Positions 46,799-58,787 are shown, numbered from the stretch's first letter. The stretch is DNA of 64,000 nucleotides from Manihot esculenta (GCF_001659605.2 NC_035166.2:17935279-17999278); one strand, 5' to 3'. A program made the numbers and translations. The notes: generated by a model from the sequence alone, not told the origin.

Positions 46799-49106
46799 TG
46801 TAATACCCGGCTAGACTCCGGTATCGGAATTCCTACCTTCTGGTGGAATCTCGGATGTCGGAGACCTCTAGAAGGGGTAAAACCATGTTTTCATAAAATG
46901 TTTTAATGTATTGATGCTTTTAAGTAAAAAGGAAAATGAGTTTTTGCATGAAAGCAACCTTGGAGGAAAACCCAGGTTCGGCGGCCGAACCTCAAGTTCG
47001 GCCGCCGAACATGCAGGCATTTCGGGTGTGCCTTAGGCCCCCGAAGGCATAAGTGAGGAAAGTCCAGGTTCGGCCGCCGAACCTCAAGTTCGGCCGCCGA
47101 ACATGGCATGCATGCAGAGGCACGTTCGGCCCCCGAACGTGGCCTGGCCAGCCACTATAAAAGGGTCCCTTAGCCGAAAATGGGCGAGTTTTTCTCCCCA
47201 TTATCGGCCAAGGTGAGCTCTCTGCCGCCCCTCACCAATCTTTGAGTTCTTCCTTCAAATCTTTCACGATTTTCACAAGTTTTCATCTTGTTTTGAAGAT
47301 TTTCAAGTTTTGAGCAAGTTTTGAGCTTGGAGACCCAAGGAAGTTGAAAATCTCCCATCTCCACGATTAGGTCGTCTCTCTCTCGATCTTCAAGAGGTAA
47401 GAGCCGATCTTAAGCTCATTGTATGTTTTAAGTAAGTTTTATGAAGATCTATGGGGTAGAATGCATGTTTAGCTTATAGTTAGGTTTTTGAGTTTATGTT
47501 GTGTTTTGAACAATGTGGCTTGCCAATGCATGTTTGATGTGTTGTAGATGGGGCTTAGGATAGTTTGAAGCCCCTAGGAGCTGGTATGCTTGTGTATGTG
47601 TGTTGTAGAATAGGTTTGTGCATATTTGGGAAGTTTTGGAGGCGTATATGCATAGAAGAGCTGAGTTTCTGCCACTAAGGGAGAACATGCTCGTGGAAGC
47701 AGCCTTCGGCTGCCGAAGCTTGCCCCCGAAAGGAGACTTTCGTCTCTGTCTGGGAGTTTCGGCCGCCGAAAGTGCCGCCGAACATGCATGAGTTTCGCCT
47801 CTGTCTGGGAGTTTCGGCTGCCGAAGGTGCCGCCGAACCTGCCTGACTTTCGGCTCTGGAGGGACTTTCGGCTCTAGAGGGACTTTCGGCCGCCGAACCT
47901 GCCGCCGAAAGTGCCCTGTTCAGCCTTCCTTTGCATGATTCATGTGATTATTTCATGATGTTCTAGGGGGTTTTTGGGGGATGTTTTTAGAGTTATGTTC
48001 TAGTTGTTTGGTCCCTCATTTGAGTCCACCTGTGTAGATTCGGACCCGAGGAACCGAGGACCCCAGCAGTGAGTTCAGCTACTTCTGAGTCAGTAGAGCT
48101 AGCCAGAGGTGAGTGGAATAACTCTTATGCTTTTAAATAAATAAACCAGTTTTAGCATGATTCACGCATCATGAATGCCATGAGATATAATAGGGTGCTT
48201 GCATTAGAACTCACGAATATGTTGCATTGCATAATATGTTGATGATGCGGATGAATGTTGAATGATCCTTTAGTCCTCATATGTTATGATATGATGATGA
48301 TACGGTACGGAAGACCAGTGAGGCCCATTCTACGCCCCTGGCACCATGTAAGAGAAAGACCAGTGAGGCCCATTCTACGCCCCTGGTACAGTTGGAATGT
48401 CATGTTATGCTATGTTATGATTATGTAAGAGAAAGACCAATGAGGCCCATTCTACGCCCCTGGCACAGTTGGACCATGTAGAGGACTATTGGTGACAACT
48501 TCATCCTTGATGTGATTAGCTGTGATGTGATGCATTTCATGTTATCATATATTTTATATGTTTTATTATTCTGCTCACTGGGCTCTTGTAGCTCACCCCT
48601 CTCCCTTAACCCCCAGGCTTGCAGGTACGGGCTAGACAGAGAAGTCAAGAAGAGTAAAGTCATAGGTTTGTAATAGATAGAAAGTGGACATGATAAATTG
48701 TAAGATGATGTAAAGTTGAATAGTCATGTTATGTGTAATGGCATTGAGGATTAGAGATTATGCTTGACCCTATATGTATGGTATCCCTTTTAATACATGA
48801 TCTTAGATGTTTTGTAATGCTTATGTAAACCAACTCAACACATGGTATGCCACTCATTGAGGGCATTGTTGAGGTCCCACAGAGGGGCCAATGTTTATGA
48901 TTATGTTTATGTTCAGTGCATGCACAGGTTGAGTTGGTGTATGAGAGAATGAATGAAAGAAAAGTTTTAATTTTTATGTATGTTATTGATCATGTATGGG
49001 ATTAAACAGGTTTACAGATTACATGTCAGGCTTGCTACGGGTCCCGGCGGCCTTAAGCCGATCTGGATCCTAGCGCCGGTAGCGGTCCGATTTTCGGGTC
49101 GTTACA
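46799..49106 (+). repeat. Tek-F 3' LTR
   Basis: This 2,308-bp LTR is very similar to the 5' copy outside the palindrome clusters. A block near 47685 (the first palindrome pair of the second cluster) is deleted, and one TTTCGGCTCT unit near 47865 is duplicated. It ends TTACA against the TCAGG duplication. Confidence 0.95.
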
Positions 49107-50774
49107 TCAGGACTTCTGTAACATAACATAGTGCCCGGCCCTTTGGGCTCCTCAGGACTTCATTATTGCCCGGCCCTTCGGGCTCTTCAGGACTTCATTA
49201 TGCCCAGCCCTCGGTGGGGCTCCTTAGGACTTCATTATCATATCATATCTAGGGCTATTGGGGTCGCCTTGGTCCATCCACATCAACAATAAATTATGCA
49301 ATGCAGCATATTCGTGATTGCTAATGCAAGCAACCTACTACATATACATGGTATTCATGATGCGTGAAACATGCTAAAAACATTTGAGTTAGTTCTACTC
49401 ACCTCCGGCAGACGCTGGACTGACTCTGCAACAGCTAACACTGCTGGCCTCCTCGGTCCCTCGGGTCCTATCCTGCACTGGTGGACTCGAATGAGGTGTC
49501 AAACACACTCTAAACAACTCATAAACAACTCCCCAAAAACCCCTAAAACATCTCCAAAACATGCATAAGAAACAACCAAGAATGGCTGGACAGGGCACTT
49601 TCGGCGGCACTTTCGGCGGCCGAATGTCCCTTTTAGAGCCGAAAGCCATGCAGGTTCGGGGGCACTTTCGGCGGCTGAATGTCCTTCCAGAGCCGAAAGT
49701 CTAGCACCTTCGGTGGTAGGTTCGGCGGCCGAAGCTTTCTCATAGATCCGAAAGTCCTGGCCTTCGGGGGCACGTTAGGCGGCCAAAGCTGCCTTCCATG
49801 CAGGTTCGGCAGCCGAACATACCTTCGGCGGCCGAACCTGGTTCGCTCCGAACAGCAGGTCTGAATCCGTCACAAGCAAAACCAACCTCCAAACCACCCA
49901 AAACCTCACATGCCCTCTCCCAAACATGCATACACACTCCCACATGCATAAAGGGGCATAAACTAACTTAAACCCCTCAACACAAACATCACATAACATA
50001 CATTGGGCATAAAACCCACATAAATCCTAACATGCACATCTACCCATACTCAAGCATTAAAACTTCTTTACACTTACTTAAAACTTTATTAAACATAAAG
50101 AAAAGCAAGGATCTACACTTACCTCTTGAAGATCGAGGGTTGGTACGATCCTAACTTGAAGATATGGAGAATCCAAGCTCCAAAGATCTCCAAGCTCCAA
50201 AACTTCGATCTAAGCTTTAAAACTCTTCAAGACAACCATAAAACTTATAAAAACCTTGGGAGATTGAAGAAAAGACATGAAATCAGTCAAAGGAGGTATG
50301 AACACACCTGAGCTCGAGAATGGGGAGAAAACTCGCCCATTTTCAGTTTGAGGGGCCTTTTATAGGTGGCCGGTCAATCACCTTCGGCGGCCTAAGCTGC
50401 TTCCGCAACTTCACCACCTTCGGCAGCCTAAAATGCCTCCTAAACTATTCCATGTTTGGCGGCCGAACTTGAGGTTTGGCGGCCGAACCTGATTTCTGCC
50501 CTCAAAGCTTTCGGAGGCCTAAAGCCCTCCCGAAACAGCCCCATGTTCGGCGGCCGAACTTAAGGTTCGGCGGCCGAACCTGGGTCTTTCCTCTTTGACC
50601 TTTTCTTTTCGAAACTCAATTTTTTTTCCATTTAAAACCATAAAATCATGAAAATCATTTTGAAGAAACATTTTACCCCTCTAGAAGACTCTAGTATCTT
50701 GAGAATTCCAGATTCCAACGGAGATTCCGCCAGAAAGTAGGGATTCCGATGCCGGAATCTAGCCGGGTATTACA
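49107..50774 (-). repeat. NA-1 3' LTR, inner part (after Tek-F)
   Basis: It begins with TCAGG, the right Tek-F duplication, and runs to the LTR edge ...GGGTATTACA. Together the two pieces give 2,473 bp. On the minus strand it has a TATA box (CTATAAAAGG, 50356-50365) with the upstream palindromes at about 50380-50580. Confidence 0.92.
49131..49238 (-). repeat. Minisatellite in NA-1 LTR (3' copy)
   Basis: Three units of about 35 bp of the type TGCCCGGCCCTTCGGGCTCC then TCAGGACTTCATTA. Each unit holds a GGCCCTTCGGGCT hairpin. It occupies the same LTR position as the CCAGG...CCTGG minisatellite of the other copies but has a different sequence. The partner LTR has it at 54115-54222. Confidence 0.8.
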
Positions 50775-50776
50775 TT

Positions 50777-50811
50777 CTTCCCCCCTTTAAGAACATTCGT
50801 CCCCGAATGTT
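50777..50811 (-). promoter_or_regulatory. NA-1 polypurine tract and hairpin (minus strand)
   Basis: On the minus strand, perfect 8-bp arms AACATTCG / CGAATGTT flank GGGA, followed by TTAAAGGGGGGAAG and the 3' LTR. All ends needed in cis for reverse transcription remain. Confidence 0.86.
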
Positions 50812-50886
50812 CAAACAAACAGGCATTGTAAAAAACATAGCATCAAGCATACATAAAACAAGCAAACAAAACCTAAAACCTCTCTC

Positions 50887-52280
50887 CTAAAAGAGAGACA
50901 CGGGTACTGCTGGCGTATGAACTCCCGGGTCTCTCAGGCACACTTTTCCGTTATGTGGTGATTCCAAAGGGTTATCACCATCGGGATTTTCTTGTTCCTT
51001 ATCTTTCTGACTTGTGTGTCAATGATCCGTACTGGCTGCTCAACATAGGTGAGACCCTCCACGATCTCCACCTTTGGTCCTTTAAGAACCCTACTTGGAT
51101 CTGACACAAATTTCCATAACATAGGAACGTGGAAATCCGAATGGACTCTCCATCGAAGCGGGTAAATCTAGCTTATAAGATACATCCCCAATCCTTTGCA
51201 GGACTTCAACGGGTCCGATGCATCTTGAAGCTACTTCACCCTTCATCCCAGAATGAATCACCCCCTCCATAGGAGACACCTTAGCAATACCCCAACCTCC
51301 TCCTGACACTCAACACGCTTCCACTGCGCACTCTGATCCTTTCTCTACTTCCTTCTTCTCTACTAACTGACTTCTTCTCTAACCCTCAACAGGTAGTACC
51401 CGGATCTCAGATCTATCTTGGAAAACAACCGGCTCCTTCGAGCTAGTCCAATAGATCACGATCCGAAGTAGGGGATACCTGTTCTTGGTAGCGACCTTGT
51501 TCAACTGCCTGAAGTCGACACAAGGTCTCAAGGATCCATCCTGCTTTTCCCACAACAACACTGGAGCAATCCAGGGTGAGGTACTAAGTCGGATAAAACC
51601 CTTGTCTACCAAGCTCTCGCAACAGATCTAACAACTCCTACAACTCTGTAGGTGCCATCCTGTAGAAAAAGATAGAGATGAACCTGATTCCTGACATCAC
51701 TTCTATTTCCCAAATCTATCTCTCTAGCAGGTGGTAAACCTGACAGCTTGTCTGGGAAGACATCTAAGACTCTCTCTAACAACTGGCACTGCTAAACTCC
51801 TACTCACCCTACGAACCTTCTGACAACCCCTCCTACTCACCCTACGAACCTGACAGGTTGATATCAAATCTCTAGGCATCCCTACTGTGTCCCCTCAGAA
51901 GACTACCTTTGTCTCATCCTGTCCTCTGAACCTGACTACCTTGTCCCTACGGCCCAAGGTAGCACCACGAGTAGAAAAACCCAATCCATCCCTCGATTGA
52001 CGTCCAGACAGTCAAGTCTAGGATCTCAAGGTCGGGTGGAAGGCATCTACCCTCAACTGACACTAAACTGAAACGGCAGACTGACTCTACCACTGATGGA
52101 TCACACTTGGGTCCACTGACCCAAAGATGACACTCTAGTCCAGAAGTTATCAACTCAACCTCTTGACGGCTCCTAGAGCAACTAAAGAAAGAGAAACACT
52201 AGGGTTCACAAAACACACACATCTGAACATTCAAAAGTGAGCATACCTGGCACCACCATGTTCGATGTGTTTGCCTCCTG
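50887..52280 (-). pseudogene. NA-1 pol remnant: protease trace, RT start, integrase tail
   Basis: Read on the minus strand: a decayed protease ([16 protein letters not shown] near 52140); the linker; RT entry [10 protein letters not shown] with [13 protein letters not shown] near 51550; then RT ends soon after [12 protein letters not shown] (about 51380). It jumps to the integrase tail (VSPMEGVI near 51280, then KLDLPAS and TYVEQPVRIIDTQ near 51030). The RT active site, RNase H and the integrase catalytic core are absent. Small indels break the rest. The last codons end at a TAG at 50887-50889. Confidence 0.82.
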
Positions 52281-53020
52281 CTAAGCTTGGGTGAAGATCC
52301 GAGCTGGAGCTGACGGACCTTCTCCACGGGAACCTTCAGAAACAAAGGCTGACCCTCTCCCTCTGCCTCGACTACTGACCTGCAACATGGCTGGAGCTGC
52401 TGGCTGAATCGCTCTACCTGAAGTTGTCTGCTGGGACTGTGCCAACCAAGGCGCAGTAGGACACTCACGAACCATGTGCCCTTCCTGATCGCATCTAAAA
52501 CATAGATTGGTCCCAATCAGACAGACTCCCTTGTGCGGCCTTCCACACCTCAAGCATTTTGAACTGCCTGAGCAGATCTTGAGCCACCACCTAATCCCAG
52601 ACTAGACTTCAAATTCTTCCAGAACTTGCTCTTCTTCCCCCTTAGGGTTCTGCCCCACTTTACTCCTCTTGTGGCGGCTATACTAAGAGTGGAGGGATCA
52701 ATTCCTCCTGAACCTGAGATTCTGGAATCCTGAGTCTGAGCATCCCCCTGAGAATCTCCCATACCTTCTTCTGGCACTCTGACTCCCAAACTGATATCTC
52801 TTCTCTGAACATTCCTCTCTACTTCTCTTGCCTCTGCAGACATTCTCCTTAGATCCATTCCTTCTCTGATTACATCAAAAGACCTTCCAGGGTCCCTTGA
52901 TGTTCCCCATCTGCTGACTCTACACGACTGCGCTCTTGGCAGAGCAGGGGGAAAGGTGTCCATACCTTCCCTCTCAGACGGAACTCCAGTCGATTCCATA
53001 GATCGACGAGTGCCTCGCAT
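52281..53020 (-). pseudogene. NA-1 capsid-less gag, one frameshift
   Basis: The start is MRGTRRSMESTGVPSE, matching the gag start of the full elements. The N-terminal acidic region ends at VPEEGMGDSQGDAQ and then joins directly to TQDSRISGSGGIDPS. In the full gags these two points flank the Pro/Tyr-rich stretch and the whole capsid-type domain, so about 200 residues are gone. A basic stretch (KKSKFWKNLKSSLG) follows. A one-base loss near 52580 shifts the frame into the knuckles CGRPHKGVC and CFRCDQEGHMVRECP. A CAG to TAG change ends the frame after ARIFTQA. NA-2 has the same join. Confidence 0.85.
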
Positions 53021-53270
53021 CCTAGCTCCTCTAAAGAACAACACACAATCATACAAACATTAGCATCATACGGTTCATGTGGAAACACATGAACCTGCAT
53101 CACATACATAGCATAACATTAATGCACATGCATAAATCATGGCATTTCACATCATCATTTAGACAGGACTCTACATCCTATCCTAGTGGACATGATTTTG
53201 CCTATTGTGCATGCCCTTCTATGACTTCTATGAGCCCAACACACTCTAGGTCCGACCATATGAACCTAGG

Positions 53271-53282
53271 GCTCTGATACCA
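53271..53282 (-). promoter_or_regulatory. NA-1 primer binding site (initiator tRNA-Met)
   Basis: TGGTATCAGAGC on the minus strand, three bases inside the 5' LTR edge. It is intact. Confidence 0.9.
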
Positions 53283-53285
53283 CTC

Positions 53286-55434
53286 TGTAACGACCCGGAA
53301 ACCGGACCGCTACCGGTGCTAGGATCCAGATCGGCTTAAGGCCGCCGGGACCCTTAGCAAGCCTAACATACATCCTATCACCTGGTCAAATCCCCTACAT
53401 GATCAAAAATTAACATAAAAACTTAAACATCTGATGTATATACCGAGCTTGACCTGTATGCTGCATAACTGGAAGCATAAAAGAACCCCATACTAGAGCC
53501 CTCAACAAATACTCTAGCTGGGTCAACATAACATACATCAAGATTGGATCACATCCGATGAACCAAAACCTAACCTGTGCATGCATCAGAACCATGAGCA
53601 TAAGACCTCCACTAGAGTCCTCATCAAATACTCTAGCGTGGTAAATATCACATGCCACAAGTTTGGTTCACACACAACTCAACATTAAAACATTACATAC
53701 ATCATGTACTAAAAAGGGACTAACCAAGCCTTAGGGCCAAGCACAATACTAATCCATAAACATAACTCAACTTTATGTTACATTTCATTACATTATCTTG
53801 CAATACACTACATCAATTTTACAATACATGTCCACACTAAAACACTAATCTATTACATAAGCATGACATTTACCCTTGACGTCTTCCTGGACTACCTCTG
53901 ACCTGCAAACCTGGGGGTTAGGGGAAAGGGGTGAGCTAAAAAGCCCAGTGAGCAGAACATAAAAACAATAATAAATCATGCTTTCATAGAATGCGTCACA
54001 GCACAAACATTTCACATCACAGATGGACATGACCACCAAAACTCCTTCTGTCTGTAACATATCATGGTGCCCAGCCCTCAAAGGAGCTCTTCAGGACTTC
54101 TGTAACATAACATAGTGCCCGGCCCTTCGGGCTCCTCAGGACTTCATTATTGCCCGGCCCTTCGGGCACCTCAGGACTTCATTATGCCCGGCCCTCGGTG
54201 GGGCTCCTCAGGACTTCATTATCATATCATATCTAGGGCTATTGGGGTCGCCTTGGTCCATCCACATCAACAATAAATTATGCAATGCAGCATATTCATG
54301 ATTTCTAATGCAAGCAACCTACTACATATACATGGTATTCATGATGTGTGAAACATGCTAAAAACATTTGAGTTAGTTCTACTTACCTCCGGCAGACGCT
54401 GGACTCACTCTGCAACAGAGTACTGCTAGCCTCCTCGGTCCCTCGAGTCCGATCCTACACAGGTGGACTTGAATGAGGTGCCAAACACACTCTAAACAAC
54501 TCATAAACAACTCCCCAAAAACCCCTAAAACATCTTCAAAACATGCATAAGAAACAACCAAGAATGGGCTGGACAGGGCACTTTCGGCGGCCGAACGTCC
54601 CTTCCAGAGCCGAAAGCCATGCAGGTTCGGGGGCACTTTTGGCGGCCGAACGTCGTTCCAAAGCCGAAAGTCTAGCACCTTCGGTGGCAGGTTCGGCGGT
54701 TGAAGCTTTCTCACAGATCCGAAAGTCCTGGCCTTCGGGGGCACGTTAGGCGGCCAAAGCTGCCTTCCATGCAGGTTCGGCAGCCGAACATACCTTCGGC
54801 GGCCGAACCTAGTTCCCTCCGAACAGTAGATCCGAATCAGTCACAAGCAAAACCAACCTCCAAACCACCCAAAACCTCACATGCCCTCTCCCAAACATGC
54901 ATACACACTCCCACATGTATAAAGGAGCATAAACTAACTTAAACCCCTCAACACAAACATCACATAACATACATTGGGCATAAAACCCACATAAACCCTA
55001 ACATGTACATCTACCCAAACTCAAGCATTAAAACTTCTTTACACTTACTTAAAACTTTATTAAACATATAGAAAAGCAAGGATCTACACTTACCTCTTGA
55101 AGATCGAGGGTTGGTACGATCCTAACTTGAAGATATGGAGAATCCAAGCTCCAAAGATCTCCAAGCTCCAAAACTTCGATCTAAGCTTTAAAACTTTTCA
55201 AGACAACCATAAAACTTTTAAAAACCTTGGGAGATTGAAGAAAAGACACGAAATCAGTCAAAGGAGGCATGAACACACCTGAGCTCGAGAATAGGGAGAA
55301 AACTTGCCCATTTTCGGTCTGAGGGGCCTTTTATAGGTGGTCGGTCAATCACCTTCGGCGGCGTAAGCTGCTTCCGCAACTTCACCACCTTCGGCAGCCT
55401 AAAATGCCTCCTAAACTATTCCATGTTTGGCAGC
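53286..55434 (-). repeat. NA-1 5' LTR, cut by element H
   Basis: 2,149 bp are present, starting TGTAACGACCCGG on the plus strand and parallel to the 3' LTR up to CCATGTTTGGCAGC. There H begins with TGATAG. About 310 bp of the LTR, judged from the partner (50464-50774), should lie on the far side of H. The minisatellite is at 54115-54222. Confidence 0.9.
55327..55336 (-). promoter_or_regulatory. TATA box of NA-1 5' LTR
   Basis: CTATAAAAGG on the minus strand. H lies about 100 bp upstream of it in the sense of transcription and has removed the nearby palindrome cluster and U3, so this promoter is probably crippled. Confidence 0.65.
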
Positions 55435-56336
55435 TGATAGAACATATTTTAGTCCTTTTTATCTTGATATTATTGATGATTATTTACATGATTTCTGCTT
55501 AATTTAGTGCTCTTGGCATTATGTTGCAGAAAATGGTGTAAAAGGACACTTTGGAGAAAATACCCCTAAAACTGCCTTATTTGGAGCAAAAGAGAGCAAG
55601 CCTGCCAAGTTGAAATCAAGTCAAGCTAAATATGGAAAGTTCTAAATAAGGAAAGTGGCAAAGAAGGAAAGAACATTAAGCCAAAGCCATTTGAAATTCA
55701 AATTTCAAATCAGCAAGTTGCCTTTTCCTTATTCAAGAAGCCATATCTCAAGTTGCCATAGTTGAAGAGCCAAAGAAGGAAAGTATTTTGAAATTCAAAT
55801 CTCCAAGATTCATATTCAGATATTGGATTTCAAGATCCAGCTCATTCAAGAAGCCAAATCTTGAAGATCATATGTTTCCCATTTCATGCCATGCACATTC
55901 AAAATTCAAAATTCAAAAGGAGGCTCCACCTTCTTTATTAGTGCATGGGCAGCCTCTTAACTCTTTAGGCAACATCTTGAAGATCTTGGGCAGTAATTAA
56001 AAGACCAAAGAGCCCCCACTTGCAATTCAAAACATGCTCCACGTTTTTGCCTTAACCCATGTACAAAGAAGGCACATATGGGACCAAGGGCACTTTGGAC
56101 AGCCTCTAAAAGACTCATGGATTGCTACCAAACCTTGGGCAGCCTCTCAACACCTATTTAAAGGCCTCAAGAACACAAGAAGAGGGAGAATTAAACTCTC
56201 CAAATTCAGCCAAGCAAGGGCAGCCACACTCCAAGGGTCTTCTCCCCTCAATTTCGGTTTTTCTTTCTTCTTTTCTTTAATTTTCTGTTTTGGTTCAGCC
56301 ATGAGTGGCTGAAACCTTAATTCTAGTTGAAGTTTG
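55435..56336 (+). mobile_element. Element H, left part: LTR-like sequence of another family
   Basis: The sequence begins TGATAGAACATATTTTAGTCC exactly where NA-1 stops matching its partner LTR and shows no similarity to the Tek LTRs. It has a TATA-like TATTTAAAG at 56155, after which it becomes leader-like. It carries several TTGAAATTCAAA-type inverted repeats (55688-55710, 55786, 55898-55921). It is split at 56336/56337 by NA-2 (GTTTG duplication) and resumes at 63517. The TGATAG start resembles Tat/Athila-type LTRs, which is a weak inference. The far end and any internal genes are outside the window. No gene is visible in it. Confidence 0.6.
56155..56163 (+). promoter_or_regulatory. Putative TATA box of element H
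   Basis: TATTTAAAG lies about 720 bp into H, followed by CAAGAACACAAGAAGAGGG. This suggests that H reads rightward. Confidence 0.4.
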
Positions 56337-56514
56337 TGTAATACCCGGCTAGAATCCGGCATCGGAATTCCTGCCCTCCGGCGGAATCTAGGGTGTTGGA
56401 TCTCTCTAGAAGGGTAAAATGTGTTTTCTAAAATGTTTTTCACATGATTTCATGGTTTTAAAAGGAAATAAATTTAGTTTTGAAAGGAAAAAGACCAAGG
56501 AGGCAATTGCCAGG

Positions 56515-56639
56515 TTCGGCCGCCGAAAGTGAAGTTCGGCCGCCGAACATGGGAAGGCTTCGGGAGCGCCTTTGGCCTCCGAAAGTCTTGTTTGAACGAG
56601 CCAAGGTTCGGCCGCCGAAAGTCAAGTTCGGCCGCCGAA
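56515..56639 (+). repeat. Upstream GCC-palindrome cluster in NA-2 5' LTR
   Basis: Four exact copies of TTCGGCCGCCGAA (starting 56515, 56535, 56607 and 56627) are arranged as two pairs 20 bp apart, 55-180 bp before the TATA box. The arms TTCGGC/GCCGAA pair around one C, and each copy contains GCCGCC. The same cluster, with point changes, precedes the TATA box in every LTR in the window. Confidence 0.9.
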
Positions 56640-56693
56640 CATGCATGAGTTTAGGGGGCACGTTAGGCTGCCGAAGGTCTTTGACCAGGCCAC

Positions 56694-56703
56694 CTATAAA
56701 GGG
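56694..56703 (+). promoter_or_regulatory. TATA box of NA-2 5' LTR
   Basis: CTATAAAGGG at the conserved place. The partner is at 61426-61435. Confidence 0.72.
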
Positions 56704-57223
56704 CCCTCAGATCGGAAATGGATGAGTTTTCTCCCCATTCTCGAGCTCAGGTGAGTTTATGCCTTCCTTTGGTCGTTTTCGTGTTTTCTCTACCCATCTC
56801 TCAAGTTTTTCATGATTTCTACCCTTGTGTTTGAAGATTTAAAGCTTAAAAGGAGTTTTGGGAGCTTGGAGCTTTTGGAGCTTGGATTCTCCACACCTCC
56901 GAGTTAGGGGTCACACCACCCTCGATCTCCAAGAGGTTAGTGTAGATCCTTGCTTTTCCTTATGTTTAATGAAGTTTTAAGTAAGTTTTATAGAGTTTGA
57001 TGGTTAAGTTTGGGTAGAAAATGCATGTTTAAGGTTTATGTGGGTTTTATACCCAATGTATGTTATGTGATATTTGTGTTAAGGAGTTTATGTTAGTTTA
57101 TGCTCCTTTTTGCTTGTGGGAGTGAGTATGTACGATTGGGAGAGAGTATGAGAGGATTTGGGTATATTTGAGTTTAGTTTTTTGGCTTGGCAGAATCGGA
57201 CCTGTTGTCCAGAGGGGACCAGG

Positions 57224-57395
57224 TTCGGCCGCCGAAAGGAGTTTCGGCCGCCGAACCTGCATGGGAGGCAGTCTTTAGGCTGCCGAATGTGCCCCCGAAG
57301 GAGGGACTTTCGTTTCTGTCCTAGGGTTTCGGCCGCCGAACCTGCCGCCGAACCTACCCGAGTTTCGTCTCTGGAAGGGACTTTCGGCCGCCGAA
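57224..57395 (+). repeat. Downstream GCC-palindrome cluster in NA-2 5' LTR
   Basis: Four exact TTCGGCCGCCGAA copies (starting 57224, 57243, 57328 and 57383) plus GCCGCCGAA half-units lie about 530-700 bp after the TATA box, so inside the predicted transcript. TTTCGTCTCTGGAGGGAC-like spacer words separate the units in all LTRs. Confidence 0.88.
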
Positions 57396-58787
57396 GGTGC
57401 CGCCGAAGGTGCCCTGTCCAGCCGTTTCTTGGGTGTTTTCCATGCATGTTTAAGTGGCTTTTAGAGGGGTTTTTGGGGGTATGTTTATGAGTTGTATAGA
57501 GTATGTTTGGCACCTCATTCGAGTCCACCTGTGTAGGATCGGACCCGAGGGACCGAGGAGGCCAGTAGTGTTAGCAGTTGCAGAGTCAGTCAGCGTCTGC
57601 CAGGAGGTGAGTAGAACTAAACTTAATCTTTTATGCACAAAATCTAATGCCTAAAGCATGAGCATGCATCATGATTATGTATAGTAGGTTGATTGCACTA
57701 GTTCACGAATATGTTGCATTGCATTTTTTCATGTTGATGTTGAGGTAGGGTGGACCGAGGCGACTTCAATAGCCCATATCTGTCACGAGTCTTGTCTTAG
57801 TCCTTTGAGAGCCGGACAAGTACCTGTAGGAAAGTCCATGTGAGCTCTCAGTGGACCAGACACCATGTCATGTATGTTACAGGCCTTTGTGAGCTCCTAT
57901 GGGGGAGCCGGGCACCGACAGAGGGATTTTTGATGTCATGTCCATCCTCTGAGAGGAAAGATGCATGCAAAAAGTCAGACTCTCAGAAACCAGGGTCCGT
58001 GGGGAATAAATCTTGCATAAGCCCCGAGACGGACAAGATTATGTGATTTCTCTGTGTTATGACGCATTTCATGAAAGCATGAATAAGAAAGAAAGAAGAA
58101 GTTAAATGAATAATAATATACCTAAAAATGGAGGAATTAAAGCAAATGTTTTTAGTAAAATGAAATCATAATTAATGAACTGTTTTCTCTGTTTCTACTC
58201 ACTGGGCTTTTTAGCTCACCCCTTTCCCCTAACCCCAGTGTTGCAGGTTTAAGTCAGAGCTCAGAAGTCAGCAGGGTAAAGATTAAGAGACGTGTGTTTT
58301 ATATAATAGTTTATGTTTATGTATCAGTTTAGTAGTTTTAGAAGTGGACATGTAACATAAGTTGATGTAATGTATGTAACCGACAGTAGAGTTTATGTTT
58401 ATGGATTAGAGTGTGCTTGGCCCTATAGACTGGTTGGTCCCTGTTAATGCATGGTTATGTTTATGTTATATGTTGAGTTGAGAACCAAACTTGAGGCATG
58501 TAATGTTACCCCATTGGAGTATATGATGAGGACTCCAGTGGAGGTTTTATGATTTTATGATGTATGTTTCATGTCAGGATACATGCACAGGTCAGGTTTG
58601 GGTTCAACAGATGTTCAGTTTTCATGTTTTTATGGTTAAGTTTTAATCATGTAGGGGATTTGACCAGGTAATAGTATGTATGTTTGGCTTACTACGGGTC
58701 CCGGCGGCCTTAAGCCGATCTGGATCCTAGCGCCGGTGGCGGTTCGGGCCGTTACAGAGGGGTATCGGTTTCCGGGTCGTTACAGAA

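Larger units (their letters stand above)
39145..49106 (+). mobile_element. Tek-F: structurally complete Tekay-like element nested in NA-1 3' LTR
   Basis: This 9,962-bp element is flanked by perfect TCAGG (39140-39144 and 49107-49111). It has both LTRs, the Met primer site, gag-pol, a hairpin and a polypurine tract. It is closest to Tek-B and Tek-D in LTR sequence. Its gag has no premature stop, but a 13-base deletion in the protease-RT linker, four stops and two catalytic changes disable pol. Confidence 0.96.
38335..55434 (-). mobile_element. NA-1: non-autonomous Tekay-derived element, minus strand, right end outside window
   Basis: A minus-strand element with a split 3' LTR (38335-39144 and 49107-50774), an internal region of only 2,511 bp, a Met primer site and a 5' LTR cut off by H. 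Without Tek-F it would be about 7.4 kb, against 9.7-10 kb for the full elements. Gag lacks the capsid part, and pol keeps only protease traces, the first part of RT and the integrase tail. The left flank duplication is GAGAT (38330-38334). The right copy must lie beyond H, outside the window. LTR sequence and the gag deletion tie it to NA-2. Confidence 0.9.
56337..58784 (+). repeat. NA-2 5' LTR
   Basis: This LTR is 2,448 bp, TGTAA...TTACA, with eight exact TTCGGCCGCCGAA palindromes. The 3' edge is unusual. A first LTR-like end GGCCGTTACA (ending 58756) is followed by GAGGGGTATC (58757-58766), a near copy of the first ten bases after a normal LTR (GAGTGGTATC). A second LTR end GGTTTCCGGGTCGTTACA (58767-58784) then precedes the true primer site. 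The minisatellite region is replaced by unrelated sequence rich in GAGCTC/GAGAGCC words (57760-58030). Confidence 0.95.

Noticed and set aside
55788..56312. Two short frames (70 and 92 codons) inside element H
   Set aside because: They lie in LTR-like DNA on both sides of a TATA-like box, have no domain, and use simple repeats.
56515..57395. Regularly spaced palindromes that could suggest a CRISPR array
   Set aside because: Spacers are similar to each other across LTRs, units are palindromes of 13 bp, and the context is a plant retrotransposon.
57088..57528. Open minus-strand frame of 146 codons in the NA-2 LTR, repeated at 61820-62260, and similar Arg/Pro-rich frames in every LTR
   Set aside because: They come from GC-rich palindrome clusters that stay open in several frames at once. 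They read as low-complexity GRR/PPK text, are repeated only because LTRs are repeated, and lack any known domain.
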